Source: Parietichytrium sp. I65-24A
Taxonomy: Eukaryota > Sar > Bigyra > Thraustochytrida > Thraustochytriidae
Length of the DNA: 49,682 nt
Assembly (NCBI GenBank): GCA_012862575.1
Contig: BLSF01000124.1
Coordinates: 1 to 49,682, forward strand
Reading direction: 5' to 3'
Both the position numbers and the translations under genes were made by a program. This document shows, piece by piece, positions 21,557 through 30,895 of the stretch. How positions within the stretch are numbered: the first letter of the stretch is position 1; each line of letters opens with the position of its first letter. The notes below the pieces were generated by a model. That model was not told the DNA's origin, searched no databases, and saw only the letters and a list, made by a program, of their open reading frames with translations.

Positions 21557-24322
21557 TTAGTGACCTCGGCGCCCTTTGTTCCGTTTCTTGTTCTTCGGAG
21601 ACTGTGCCGCGTCGACTCCGGGGGAAAAGGGTTTCTCGGCTTGAGCAGGGATTGACGAGCTGAGAAATGTAGTGGTGCTTGGGATGCCCTCGGTTGATGT
21701 TGCCTCGACCGGCGTCTCTTTCCTTGAGCTCGATGTGCTGCTGTCGCCGCAGTCACTGTCGCTGGTGGTCTTCTCATCCTTTGCTGGTGAAGAAGGAGCG
21801 TCTTGCTTTGGCTCACCTTCATCTGATGGATTAAAACTGGTATCCACGCAAGTCCGCATCTTGAAGCAAGCCTGCAAGACGTCGTCATTATACCCGTGCT
21901 CGTAATCGTACTCGTACTCGTACTCGTCACTATCGGGGTCCTCGTCACAATCGGAGTCCTCTTCCTCGCTTGAGGCCAAATCAGTGTGGAATCCATACCT
22001 ATTCATGTATGCCATTATCGCGGCACGCGTACTCTCGGGCACTGAGGAGAACTCTTCATGTTGCACATCCCGAAAGAAAGTGGGTGCGGGTGGATTGTGA
22101 TCCCAAAACCCATAGTCACCATCGTCATCCTCCTCCTCATCATCATCCTCCTCATCATCATCATCATCCTCATCATCATCATCATCCTCATCCTCTACTT
22201 CTACTTCTTCTTCACTTCCTTTCGAGGAAGAGTCGTCAAAGGGCGTACCTTGCCTCTTGCGGGATTTACGCTGATCGTCAACCTCACGAATATTCTCTGC
22301 ATCTTCATCGTTGCTATCTTTGGATGAGTGGGATTCACCTTCGCCTTCAGTTTTTGACGGCAGTGCTTCCTTCACCTTGTCTTGATTCGAGGTTTGGGAT
22401 TCGGCTCTGGCGCTGCTTGCTGATACAGCCTCTCCTTCTACCTCACATTTCGGGGCTGGAGGGTTCACTGGCGGGGCTGGAGGATTCACTGGCGGGTTCA
22501 CGGGCATTTCATTGCTCGGCCCTGCCTTATCCTTCTTCAGATTGCGTTCAAAAACGGCCTCCTTCCCCCCATCTCGAGCAGAGCGAACTCTCTCCGCAGC
22601 AGCACGCTTTGCATAAGAGCTCGCCATCTCCTCTTCAAAACCGCTCGGAGACGGACTCTCTGGAATACCCTGCTCAGGCATAGTGACCTCTTCTACCACC
22701 TTCAAATTACTGAGTGGAACGAGAGCATCCGGTGCAAACCAGGCCATCCGCACCATTGAACCGTAGAGCCCGGCAAGTTGGATATCAAGGGGATTATTGA
22801 CACTAGACTCCCACGGAAAATCCAGAGTTGAGTCATAAATGATCCTCTTGTTGCCATTGAGAAGTACCTCTCGTGCTTCATTCAGCCTTTGGAATCGCAT
22901 TTGGGCACGCGCAATGTCCCCGTCAGACTTTCCATGCTTGTCAGGGTGCCACTTAATTGATTCCTTCCGGAACGCGCGCTTGATCTCCTCCGTTGTGGAC
23001 TTCCGCTTTACCCCAAGAACCTGATAATGATTCGCATCACGATGTGCCTTCGCAAAGTTCAATTTGTCGGCCCACTTTGCACGATTCTCTGCGGAGTTCA
23101 TGGAACTCAGTCGATCATAGTCCTGGGTAGATCGCTCGTAATCGAGCAGCATGTCATAGCATTCCGAGCGCAATTCAAGCGCATTCTCGTAATTCTCGTC
23201 CTTCTGGATTGCCACCGTGCAATCTTCTATCGTCTGCATCAGGTTGCCAAGCTTCATACACACTTTAGCGCGGTTGTAGTGAAGCCGTGAAATATTCGTG
23301 TCATTAGAGATTCGTGGGTTTTTCTTCCAAATGTCGACTCCCAAGGAGAAGCTTCTATAGGCGCCGAAAAAGTTCTCCGCCTTATACTGGCGCAAGGCGA
23401 GAGCAGAGCTATTCCAGAACATGACGGCTGGACTTTCAAAGAGCTGGGAGACACTTTGCGGTGAAAAAGAGATCGAGAAAAATTCGGAAGACTGTGTGCT
23501 TTCAGCAAGATCCTTTGGCGTCTGCCCCTCAGGAGTCTTAATCGTTGAGTCCGCACCTTTGCTCAACAGTGCCTTTGTAGTGTCATACTTGCGGAGTCTC
23601 GCAGCATGGTGAAGCGCAGTGCGGCCGTGAATATCGGTTCGGTCAATTTCGACTCCTGGTATTGCTAACAAGATGTCCAAAATCTCCTTAGAGCCTTTCG
23701 CGGCGGCATTATGAAGCGCAGTACGCCCCCCTTCGGACGCTGGCTTTGCAGCGTTCACGTCTGCTCCGTGCGCGATTAGCAGACGCACCGCATCCAATGC
23801 AAAAAGTCCGTGGGAGCTGATCTCGAGAAGTGCTTTGCCATATATGATCTCGTTTGACGTTTTACGCCTCGGATCAGCACGTGGGGCTAGCGTTCTCTGA
23901 ATGACGCCAAAATTTCCATTCTTAGCAGCGGCCAGAAAAGCCTCCTCCTCAATTTCTTCGGGGATATCTTTCACAGAAAACGAGAACAGCTTGGCAGGAT
24001 TCTTTTCCGGTGGTGTACTCGCCTTCCTCAGCTTGGCCACCTCGAACCTGAGCGACACAACATCGTGCCTAAATTCTTCCGCCCTCTCTATCTCCTTCTT
24101 GCTCTTTTCCTTCTCCTCTTGCAAATTCTCCTCTAGCAGCTTGACTTGCTGCTTTAATAACGCTAGCTCCGCCTTCAGCGACGCGCACTCGGACTCCTTC
24201 ATTTCAAGACTTTCCTGCGCAGCATCCTCCGCGTCCTCCGCTGCTCTCAACCGATCCCGCATCATCCGCTCGGAGGACTCCAACTCCCGCGCCAGACTGC
24301 GCATACGATCCGGAAGCGACAT
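21557..24322 (-). CDS. Ankyrin-TPR-DnaJ protein with acidic tail (type III J-protein)
   Basis: The first in-frame ATG (24322) gives 921 residues. In order: coiled coil (about 10-100), ankyrin repeats (about 125-275, with AHGADVN, GRTALHNAAAKGS and GRTALHHAARLRK), TPR-like helices (about 300-425, with NRAKVCMKLGN and ENALELRSECY), J domain (431-500) and a long disordered tail. The J domain carries the essential HPD at 459-461 (KWHPDKHGKS), so it should stimulate an Hsp70 ATPase. The TPR part may bind Hsp70/Hsp90 C-termini, as in DNAJC7-like proteins, and the ankyrin repeats may select clients. The tail has PVNPPAPP repeats near 640, an Asp/Glu run near 730-755 and an EYEYEYDYEH stretch, and ends basic. 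The acidic run is encoded by an ATC/CTC microsatellite. I know no standard family with exactly this order. Confidence 0.9.
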   Translation of the reverse strand: MSLPDRMRSLARELESSERMMRDRLRAAEDAEDAAQESLEMKESECASLKAELALLKQQVKLLEENLQEEKEKSKKEIERAEEFRHDVVSLRFEVAKLRKASTPPEKNPAKLFSFSVKDIPEEIEEEAFLAAAKNGNFGVIQRTLAPRADPRRKTSNEIIYGKALLEISSHGLFALDAVRLLIAHGADVNAAKPASEGGRTALHNAAAKGSKEILDILLAIPGVEIDRTDIHGRTALHHAARLRKYDTTKALLSKGADSTIKTPEGQTPKDLAESTQSSEFFSISFSPQSVSQLFESPAVMFWNSSALALRQYKAENFFGAYRSFSLGVDIWKKNPRISNDTNISRLHYNRAKVCMKLGNLMQTIEDCTVAIQKDENYENALELRSECYDMLLDYERSTQDYDRLSSMNSAENRAKWADKLNFAKAHRDANHYQVLGVKRKSTTEEIKRAFRKESIKWHPDKHGKSDGDIARAQMRFQRLNEAREVLLNGNKRIIYDSTLDFPWESSVNNPLDIQLAGLYGSMVRMAWFAPDALVPLSNLKVVEEVTMPEQGIPESPSPSGFEEEMASSYAKRAAAERVRSARDGGKEAVFERNLKKDKAGPSNEMPVNPPVNPPAPPVNPPAPKCEVEGEAVSASSARAESQTSNQDKVKEALPSKTEGEGESHSSKDSNDEDAENIREVDDQRKSRKRQGTPFDDSSSKGSEEEVEVEDEDDDDDEDDDDDEEDDDEEEDDDGDYGFWDHNPPAPTFFRDVQHEEFSSVPESTRAAIMAYMNRYGFHTDLASSEEEDSDCDEDPDSDEYEYEYDYEHGYNDDVLQACFKMRTCVDTSFNPSDEGEPKQDAPSSPAKDEKTTSDSDCGDSSTSSSRKETPVEATSTEGIPSTTTFLSSSIPAQAEKPFSPGVDAAQSPKNKKRNKGRRGH
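22116..22204. repeat. Coding trinucleotide tract (acidic run)
   Basis: CATCAT/CCTCAT repeats on the plus strand encode the Asp/Glu run of the J-protein on the minus strand. Such tracts are prone to length variation, but the frame is intact here. Confidence 0.8.
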
Positions 24323-24595
24323 TTCTCCTATTTCTCCAACTCTGTCCGAATATGAATGTATATACCAAAATACACTCCCTGCTCCTCGTTTCCCCTCTTC
24401 TGCACCCGCTCGCACTCTTCAATACACAACACGAAATGCACAATGCACAACAGCCTGATAACACAACAACAACGCAACAATGCAACAACGAAAACGAAGT
24501 TCAACAGCTCCCTCTCCGCGACAAGTCCTCGTGTGACCACGTCCCTATTCCCTATTCTCCCTATTCCCTATTTCGTATTCCCGCTCCTCTTCCAC

Positions 24596-24667
24596 CCACT
24601 GTGACCACTGTAACCACTGTAACCACTGTGACCACTGTAACCACTGTGACCACTGTGACCACTGTGA
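24596..24667. repeat. 9-nt minisatellite, 8 units (CCACTGTGA/CCACTGTAA)
   Basis: Eight perfect-length direct units alternate between CCACTGTGA and CCACTGTAA. It lies in the spacer upstream of the J-protein start. The units are adjacent with no spacers, so this is not a CRISPR array. Confidence 0.9.
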
Positions 24668-24702
24668 ACGACTCCGCTGCGTTCGCTCGCTCAGTCCGAC
24701 CC

Positions 24703-24825
24703 ACTCTCCTGGGTGCGCGTCGGAGAGTTAAAGTGTCCGCGGCGAGATGGCCGAGACAGCTCGGGATACACGGGCCTGCGGTAGGGGCTGATTACCAGTG
24801 GGTAAGAGTCCGCCCGCCACTCTCC
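24703..24825. other. GC-rich structured island with mutually exclusive stems
   Basis: GGAGAGT at 24722-24728 can pair with ACTCTCC at 24703-24709 or with an identical ACTCTCC at 24819-24825. Between them CCGAG-ACAG-CTCGG (about 24751-24764) forms a hairpin. Part of it (GATGGCCGAG) looks like the D arm of a tRNA-Ser/Leu, but no T arm or B box follows, so a tRNA is not supported. It could be an unrecognised structured RNA. Confidence 0.25.
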
Positions 24826-24871
24826 TGCTTGCCGTTTAATTTGGCTATTGCAGTGCCAGTGGTCAATCTCT

Positions 24872-24909
24872 GTCTATCTATCTATCTATCTATCTATTTA
24901 TCTATCTAT
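24872..24909. repeat. TCTA tetranucleotide microsatellite
   Basis: About nine units of TCTA with one interruption (TTTA). Confidence 0.9.
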
Positions 24910-26000
24910 TGGACGTTCTTCTTGGACAAATTTTGTTCTGAATTGATTTTGTTGATATTTTTTAAAAGAACTGTAAAATGAAAGATATCGCTTTGGGCTC
25001 CAAAGCATGGTTTTTTAATTCGTATAAGACAGTGTCAGCTCCTGATTAGGATCTTTAACCATCATGGTGCGTTTGGCGGATTGCATTCTGCCAAATCTAA
25101 TGCTAATTTTCAAAACAATGAGGACGCGCATAGACTTTCCAGGACTGTATAGTTTATCCCATAAATTCCTTATTTCATTTTCAAAAGGTCTACTAGATGC
25201 GGTAGCCACATGATGCATTTGAATTTTCCTTTCTTTCTAATTCTAAAAGCTTTCGTTGAGAAAAGGCGTTCTAAATTCTACAAATTTTACCAAAGAAAAG
25301 AGAAGACACTGTGGTGTGGTTTGGAACTGAATATCGTCGCCACATCGTCGGTTCCAAACGATCCGTTCGAGCTCTCTTCAAGTTGGTCACAGCCACGACT
25401 GCGTTCCGACCGGTGCGCTCTCCACACTACACTCCAGAGTTCTTCCACACTGCACTCCAGAGTTCTTAGCGTTCAATGTTTCTTTTCAAGATCTTTTGCA
25501 GGAAGGCATCAGGTCGGTTCTGAAGCCACGGTACTCGAGTACTCAATTCTGGTGCGCGTGGCTTCGAAACACCTCTTGGGACATCTTGAGACAGGGGGAA
25601 AGAGCACCGCGATTTGGAAAGGCAAGGTTACATACAGGATCGGAGACCATGGCGTCCAGCAGCACCTCCGATTGTGCGCTGCTGGGCTAAGTCGACAGCT
25701 GGAGATAACGATGCCCACGACTCTCACTCAGGTCATGCAGAAGACGTATCGCACGTATCTACGCGCAAGTATGCGCAAGTCGACTTATAACGTCAAATTA
25801 GGTCAGGTTGGTAGCAGCGCAAGGTGCGTTTGATGAATTGCAAACTACATGGATCTAGCTTAGCTCGAGATAGGAGTCGGCATCATGTCCCGAGAAACAG
25901 TGCAGTGTGGTGGGAAATGGCACAATCTGCGCTTTCAATCGAAGGAACTTGAATTTTGGTCAGGTGCTGGCTCGAGTCGGAAGCGCAGAGCAGGCACGCC

Positions 26001-27161
26001 ATGCTGGTGAGGTCGCTGGCCGTAGCCGTCTTGGCAGTGGTGGCCGTTCTCGTGGGAAGCTTCTGCAAAGGGTTTTTCTCTGAAGAGGAGCTCAACTCGT
26101 GCACGCTAGTCCGGGAGCTGTTCAACAAAGGGTGTCATGACTATGACGTGCTGACGCGAGACGGATACATCATCAGCTTGAAGAGGATCGTGGATGCGCA
26201 TGGAGAGAAGCGCGCTGACAGCGGGCCTCCCGTGCTGCTCGTACATGGTCTGGCAGACTCGTCAGCGACGTTTGTTCTCAGCGGAAGAAATTACAGTCTA
26301 GCTGGCGCTCTGGTGAACCACGGCTATGATGTATGGATGCTTGACAAACGTGGGAGGTCGCCTTACAGACACAAAGAGTTTGTATCAGAGACTTTCTGGG
26401 ACTTCTCCGTTGACGAAATGGTCGATTTCGATATTCCAGATGCGATCACCTTTATAGCAGAAGAAACGAAATACCAGATCGCTTCCGTCATTGGCCATTC
26501 CCAAGGGGGCGTTATCGCTGCTCTGACACTAGCAACTCACCCAGAGGTTTCGGAACGGGTGAATTCTCTTGTCGCGCTGGGCAGCCCTATCGGAACGTGG
26601 GGGAACAAGATCAACTTGCCACAGATTCCCAATGTTGTTGCCGACTGGGTTCACCCTGGTGTATTGTTTGGGGTGTTCAGACGAGTCGCAGGCGGATTTT
26701 GCTCTGTTGTCCCATCCCTCTGCTCCGAACTGCTGTGCTTGACGTCAGGCTGTGGCGATTCCACGAACTTCGACCCCCAAACAACCTGGCGTGCACTATC
26801 GTTCTACCCTCAAGAAGCTTCGATAAGAAATCTTCAGCACCTCTTGCAGTGCGACAAGTCTGGCCATCTCCACAGGTTTGATTATGGGCCAGAGGAAAAC
26901 AAGAAGAGATATCAGCAGGAAGTTCCGCCGCGATTCGACCTCTCCACCCTCGAAACTCCGACGGCATTATACTATGGGTTATATGATAAATTTGTGGCAA
27001 AAACTGCATTTGAGGACGCCGTAGCTGCGCTTCCAGCTCAAGCGGTGAAAGTGGCGAATGGCTCGTTGCCTTATGGACACGCAGACTTTATTTGGGGTCT
27101 AAATGCAAAAGATCTGCTGTATCCATCCGTCTTATCGTTCATATCCGACTATGGCTCCTGA
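26001..27161 (+). CDS. Acid lipase family alpha/beta-hydrolase (gastric/lysosomal acid lipase type)
   Basis: The first in-frame ATG (26001) gives 386 residues. A hydrophobic segment at about 5-22 is a signal peptide or membrane anchor, so the enzyme probably acts in the vacuole, ER or outside the cell. The AB-hydrolase lipase lid-type N-terminal motif appears as VLTRDGYIISLKRI (50-63). VLLVHGLADSSATF (78-91) is the oxyanion block. Ser167 sits in the nucleophile elbow GHSQGG, Asp329 in YGLYDKF and His360 in LPYGHADFIWG, forming a full triad with the family's typical spacing. It should hydrolyse triacylglycerols or sterol esters. Length is close to the usual 380-400 residues. The gene is divergent from the J-protein gene and convergent with the YTH-like gene. 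Confidence 0.93.
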   Translation: MLVRSLAVAVLAVVAVLVGSFCKGFFSEEELNSCTLVRELFNKGCHDYDVLTRDGYIISLKRIVDAHGEKRADSGPPVLLVHGLADSSATFVLSGRNYSLAGALVNHGYDVWMLDKRGRSPYRHKEFVSETFWDFSVDEMVDFDIPDAITFIAEETKYQIASVIGHSQGGVIAALTLATHPEVSERVNSLVALGSPIGTWGNKINLPQIPNVVADWVHPGVLFGVFRRVAGGFCSVVPSLCSELLCLTSGCGDSTNFDPQTTWRALSFYPQEASIRNLQHLLQCDKSGHLHRFDYGPEENKKRYQQEVPPRFDLSTLETPTALYYGLYDKFVAKTAFEDAVAALPAQAVKVANGSLPYGHADFIWGLNAKDLLYPSVLSFISDYGS

Positions 27162-27656
27162 AATTATTTAAAAAAATAATGCGAAAGTTTTTCGCAACTC
27201 TCCCTCTCGCATACGTTTTTGGAAAACTCTTCGTTTTTGTCACCAAGAGCAGGCACAACACGACTCGATATTCAAGTCAGTTTCTCCGCTTTGCTAGTGA
27301 TGGTATGGTGGAGACGACGGGTCCAAATACATCGGGGCGACGAAGACGCCGAGTGAGAAAGGAAGCTGGAAAGCAGAAAGTTTCATACGTACGTAATACG
27401 AGGGGAAAAAAGGTATTGGTTGGGAAAAGGGAGAAAGAGATGGCACCAAGAAGAACGCCAAGACACATTCGAGCGCCAGGATCAAATACAGAGCACTGCA
27501 CATCGCAACAATGCAGTGAGCATGTACAGCACCACTATATCAAAGCTTTCGAAAAAAATATGGTTCGACCCCAGCAGCCTATGAAGTACATCACCAGCAA
27601 GCTAAAGGTCAGTCAGAGACAAGCTAACGAGAAGAAATCATCTCGGTCTGCGCAGT
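27162..27656. other. Intergenic space between convergent lipase and YTH-like genes
   Basis: A 495-bp stretch that should hold both 3' untranslated regions. It begins with an AT-rich TTATTTAAAAAAATAATG block near 27165-27182. An open plus-strand frame from an ATG at 27180 runs into the YTH-like gene on the opposite strand and has a basic, unstructured composition, so I do not count it. Confidence 0.4.
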
Positions 27657-29681
27657 TTACTTTTCGGAGGAGGCAGGAGCTGCTGGAGCTGCGTCCTTAT
27701 CATCCGCTCCTGAGCTCGGGGACTTTTTCGCTTTTCCCCGCTTATGCTGGATTTCAAAAGTGTACTGACCACGTAACGTGAGAGCCCCATCACTGCCCTC
27801 CACCTTTCGGGACTGAGGCTTTCCAGTAGCGCGCCCCCCGCGCCCTCCACGACCACCTGGCCCTTCATGGCGGTGGCCGTTGTTATCCTTGCGGTCATCG
27901 CCGGATCCCTGGGCACGGTGACCCCCGGCGGTGAGGCCATGCCCTCCATCGTGGCCACCACGACCGCGACCACGCCCACGGCCGCGGGGTCGATCCTCGC
28001 CACCCCCGGTACGGTCGCCTCTTCCGCCTCGCGAGGTAGAGGAAGAGTCGTGCCCACTTGGGCCGCCAGGCTGCTGCGAGCTGGAGTAATAGCTTCCGCC
28101 GCGGCCGCCGCGTCCTCCCCGGCCGCCGCGTCCACCAGAGCCGAATCTCGTGCTCGCACCCCTGCCACGGCCACGGATGTACGGTGCGTTTGGTCCTCGA
28201 GAGCGAGGTCCACCACAGAGCAAATTCGTTTGAATCGGCGCTCTGTTCTGCTGTTCTGCAGCAGCGTATTCACCGTAGTCAAGCAAGATTCCGCCATTCA
28301 TCTTTTGCCCGTTCACGACTCCAAAGGCGGTGTCACCTGTAAGATTGTCCACCTTGTACACCCTTGGCCCATCGTAGGCGCGCTGCGGGCGCGGCGCCTG
28401 CTCGCCGTCGCCAGTCGAGGCCTTGCCCTCTTCATCTTGACCGGCGGCACTGCTCTTGTTGGTATTTTCTTCCACGGCCTGATCGCCCTCAGCGTTTGGA
28501 GCGCTGGAGGACTCCTCCCCGTTTTCAGACTCCTTGACAGCGCTCTCCTGCGAGCTCTGCTCTGCTTCTTCTGATTTCGCCCCATCGGCGCCGCCCGCTT
28601 GGAGCTGATTGGCGTTTCTACCGCGGTAATTTGGGTTGCTGAGATAATTGACGTTCTTGAGCAGGTAAATCGGAATGTCTCGGATAAAGATCCACCTGAG
28701 CTGAACAAACTTCTTGTCAGAGTCAGGCACTGGCAAGAGCTCGGACATCATTTCAGCCACACCGACAACCTTTCGAAGGGATGGGATGGTCATAAATAGA
28801 ATCACTGGTCCGAGTCCAGCACTGCTACCAATAGACTTTTCTAAAAGCTCTTCTGACTCTGGAGTGTCCACGATCCATGCTGACCTCTTGATATATTGAA
28901 ACACCTCCATCTCGTTCTCGCACTGGATGACAATGTACTCTCCGCCTCGCGGCTTTGGTTGATCTACGTTCACGTATGCAAGAAAATTGAGCGAGCAGAT
29001 TGTTCTAAGATGCTTGGCGCGAATATCCACCTCGCTCCACTCTGCTGGGAGAGTCTCGCCCTGAAGGATCATGTTGTGAATTTCCTGGGGCAAATTGCAC
29101 TGCATGGAGAGAATGTGGAAAGGATCCATTCCGTAACCTGTCGCCGTATTAAAGATGTACTGTGCCTCCAAGAACAACTGGGCGCTCTTCTTGACGGATT
29201 GCACCCAGGACTTGGGGTCCACAGCATTTCGCTGGGTTGAGTTGGCGGCATTCGTGCCATCTCCCGCATCTGCGGAAGGACCAGCGTCGCTGCCGTCCTG
29301 CTTTTCCTGGTCCTCCGGGTTCTTCAGCAGACCAGCCCAGGACTTGGCCGAGTCTTCGACCTTGAGCTCACCCATCTCTTTTTCCACGCCGGTTTGGTCC
29401 TTTCCGTCCTGATCAGAGCTGCTGGTTGGCTGTTGCGGCGGAGCGTGGTGCATCATCGGCATTGGCATCGGCATCTGGCCGTACATTGTTGGCTGAAACA
29501 TCATAGCTTGCATCCCATAAGGAACTCCAGGCGTGTAGTACGGATCGTATCCTGGCGCGCCTGGCATTGCCCCATAGTGCGGCATGTTGTAAGCACCGGC
29601 ATGTGGCGCATGCTGCTGTTGCTGCTGCTGCTGCTGCTCCTCCGAGCTGCCGTCAGCGCCCTCGTGATGACTTTCTGACAT
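27657..29681 (-). CDS. YTH-like domain RNA-binding protein with RGG tail
   Basis: The first in-frame ATG (29681) gives 674 residues. The N-terminus (1-90) has a Gln run and a Pro/Met/Tyr/Gly-rich, prion-like region, as in YTHDF proteins. A partly helical region (about 155-240) follows. Residues about 245-345 resemble a YTH domain: EYIVIQCENEMEVFQYIKRSAWIV, GPVILFMTIPS, VVGVAEMMS (305-313) and FVQLRWIFIRDIPI (325-338). YTH domains read N6-methyladenosine in RNA with a tryptophan cage. Trp269 is present, but the segment that normally supplies the other two Trp is shortened to a few residues without Trp. The tail has acidic Ser/Glu-rich and then RGG/RGRGRG-rich parts (about 500-640), expected to bind RNA or to be arginine-methylated. 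It is probably a cytoplasmic RNP component. The YTH assignment rests on motif likeness only. Confidence 0.75.
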   Translation of the reverse strand: MSESHHEGADGSSEEQQQQQQQQHAPHAGAYNMPHYGAMPGAPGYDPYYTPGVPYGMQAMMFQPTMYGQMPMPMPMMHHAPPQQPTSSSDQDGKDQTGVEKEMGELKVEDSAKSWAGLLKNPEDQEKQDGSDAGPSADAGDGTNAANSTQRNAVDPKSWVQSVKKSAQLFLEAQYIFNTATGYGMDPFHILSMQCNLPQEIHNMILQGETLPAEWSEVDIRAKHLRTICSLNFLAYVNVDQPKPRGGEYIVIQCENEMEVFQYIKRSAWIVDTPESEELLEKSIGSSAGLGPVILFMTIPSLRKVVGVAEMMSELLPVPDSDKKFVQLRWIFIRDIPIYLLKNVNYLSNPNYRGRNANQLQAGGADGAKSEEAEQSSQESAVKESENGEESSSAPNAEGDQAVEENTNKSSAAGQDEEGKASTGDGEQAPRPQRAYDGPRVYKVDNLTGDTAFGVVNGQKMNGGILLDYGEYAAAEQQNRAPIQTNLLCGGPRSRGPNAPYIRGRGRGASTRFGSGGRGGRGGRGGRGGSYYSSSQQPGGPSGHDSSSTSRGGRGDRTGGGEDRPRGRGRGRGRGGHDGGHGLTAGGHRAQGSGDDRKDNNGHRHEGPGGRGGRGGRATGKPQSRKVEGSDGALTLRGQYTFEIQHKRGKAKKSPSSGADDKDAAPAAPASSEK

Positions 29682-30895
29682 GTTTGGCCGCACTCCAAAT
29701 GATAGACTCAAGCACAACGCCTACGCACGCAATGCCAGTCCCACACACAGAGACACGGCTGCACAGAGACTTATATATATATATACCCTACGCGAACGCG
29801 AACTCGAGCACGGATACAACAAACACGTGCAAGTTCGTGTTTGACTTGACTCTATTCACCGTATTCCCACTGGACCAGATTCGCGTTCAATTCAATTCCC
29901 GCTCTCTAACGCAGACCTTGCCTCACGATCCCACGCCCAACTCCTTATTCCACAACCGCTTACCACCCTTGCCTGCCCTTGCCCTAGCCCTTGCCCTTGA
30001 ACCGCGCGCACGTACCCACGCACGAAAGCCTATCTGCACTAATGCTGAGCCTAACGACACCCCACACCTGTGTGTCCGCGAACCTTCCTTCCTTCTCCCA
30101 GCGAGCCTTCCTTGTCCTGCGCAGTGTGGGTGAGAGGAGAAAAACTTGGATACCGATGACTTGGATCCTGCCGCAGCAGATCACCAAGTACGCCGTCAAT
30201 GCCCTCGGTGGACGCTGTGCCGCTGCTGGGTCGCGAGCTGGATTTGAATTTGCTCCGCTGCTTCTAACGTTTACGGTGAGCATAGGATAACGCACGCCTC
30301 AGGGGCAGACAGGGAGGTAGTGGGCGCCTTCCGTATGGCTGTCTGGGATTCGTGAGGTTCCTCGCTGGGGCCTATGCCCACACATATTTACCACAGTAGC
30401 AGAGGGTTAGGGTTCGCTCCCGTACTTCAATAGGAGAACAAGTAGGACTAACCATACTCTAAGACTCTTCAGGAAACTGTCTTAATACTGTTTTCGCGGG
30501 AGGAACGAATTATGAGGCGCTTCCATAATGCAGTTACTATTGTATCCAGTATCAAAGCTCGTGGAGAGCGCATTTTGGATACCCAAAAAGAATTATCCAC
30601 GGACCACCATGGACCACCCTCTCTGTCCGGTGGTACTTTATACTAGTCCCACTACTACTACTACTACCGGTACCGAGATAGAGAGTGCTAACTCAGCTAT
30701 GTTAGAGCGGAGACGGATCCCGATCAAGATGCACTTTTGGCTCTGAATTGGGACCTCACAGAGTTGGGCCACGGCGTACTTTGGCACGTGCGCGAGGACC
30801 GCGCATTAGGCTAGGTTTGGTTAGTCTGGGTTAGGTTGGTTTGGTGAGGTTGGGTTAAGTTGGGTTAGGTTAGGTCGGGCCGCGGAGGGGGGAAA
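29682..30895. promoter_or_regulatory. Divergent promoter region between YTH-like and phosphatase genes
   Basis: A 1.2-kb spacer between two divergent starts. A TATATATATATATA run (about 29772-29785) lies roughly 90 bp upstream of the YTH-like ATG. On the other side a TTAGG/TTGGG-rich stretch (30806-30878) ends 17 bp before the phosphatase ATG. An ACTACCGGTACCGAGA palindromic word lies near 30661. No gene is seen. Confidence 0.5.
30806..30878 (+). repeat. Degenerate TTAGG/TTGGG repeat, telomere-like
   Basis: The stretch consists of GGTTAGG, GGTTTGG, GGGTTAAG and GGGTTAGG words with irregular spacing. It is G/T-rich on the plus strand and directly precedes the phosphatase start. It resembles degenerate telomere repeats, but could equally be a promoter element. 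Confidence 0.55.

Larger units (their letters stand above)
24323..26000. promoter_or_regulatory. Divergent promoter region between J-protein and lipase genes
   Basis: This 1.68-kb spacer separates two divergent starts. A GTATATA word (24359-24365) lies about 37 bp upstream of the J-protein ATG and could be its TATA box. The region also contains a 9-nt minisatellite (24596-24667), a GC-rich structured island (24703-24825) and a TCTA tetranucleotide tract (24872-24909). A plus-strand frame at 25210-25833 (207 codons) has no recognisable content. Confidence 0.5.

Noticed and set aside
24596-24667. Eight short direct repeats, possibly CRISPR-like
   Set aside because: Units are 9 nt, adjacent and without spacers, and the genome is eukaryotic; this is a minisatellite.
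24745-24830. tRNA-Ser/Leu-like start (GATGGCCGAG)
   Set aside because: No anticodon arm, no T arm and no GGTTCGA B box follow.
25210-25833. Plus-strand frame of 207 codons from an ATG, upstream of the lipase
   Set aside because: No signal peptide, domain or motif, and composition looks like translated spacer. It remains possible but unsupported.
27180-27781. Basic plus-strand frame between the lipase and YTH-like genes
   Set aside because: It runs into the opposite-strand YTH-like coding region and shows no domain; its length is partly due to that overlap.
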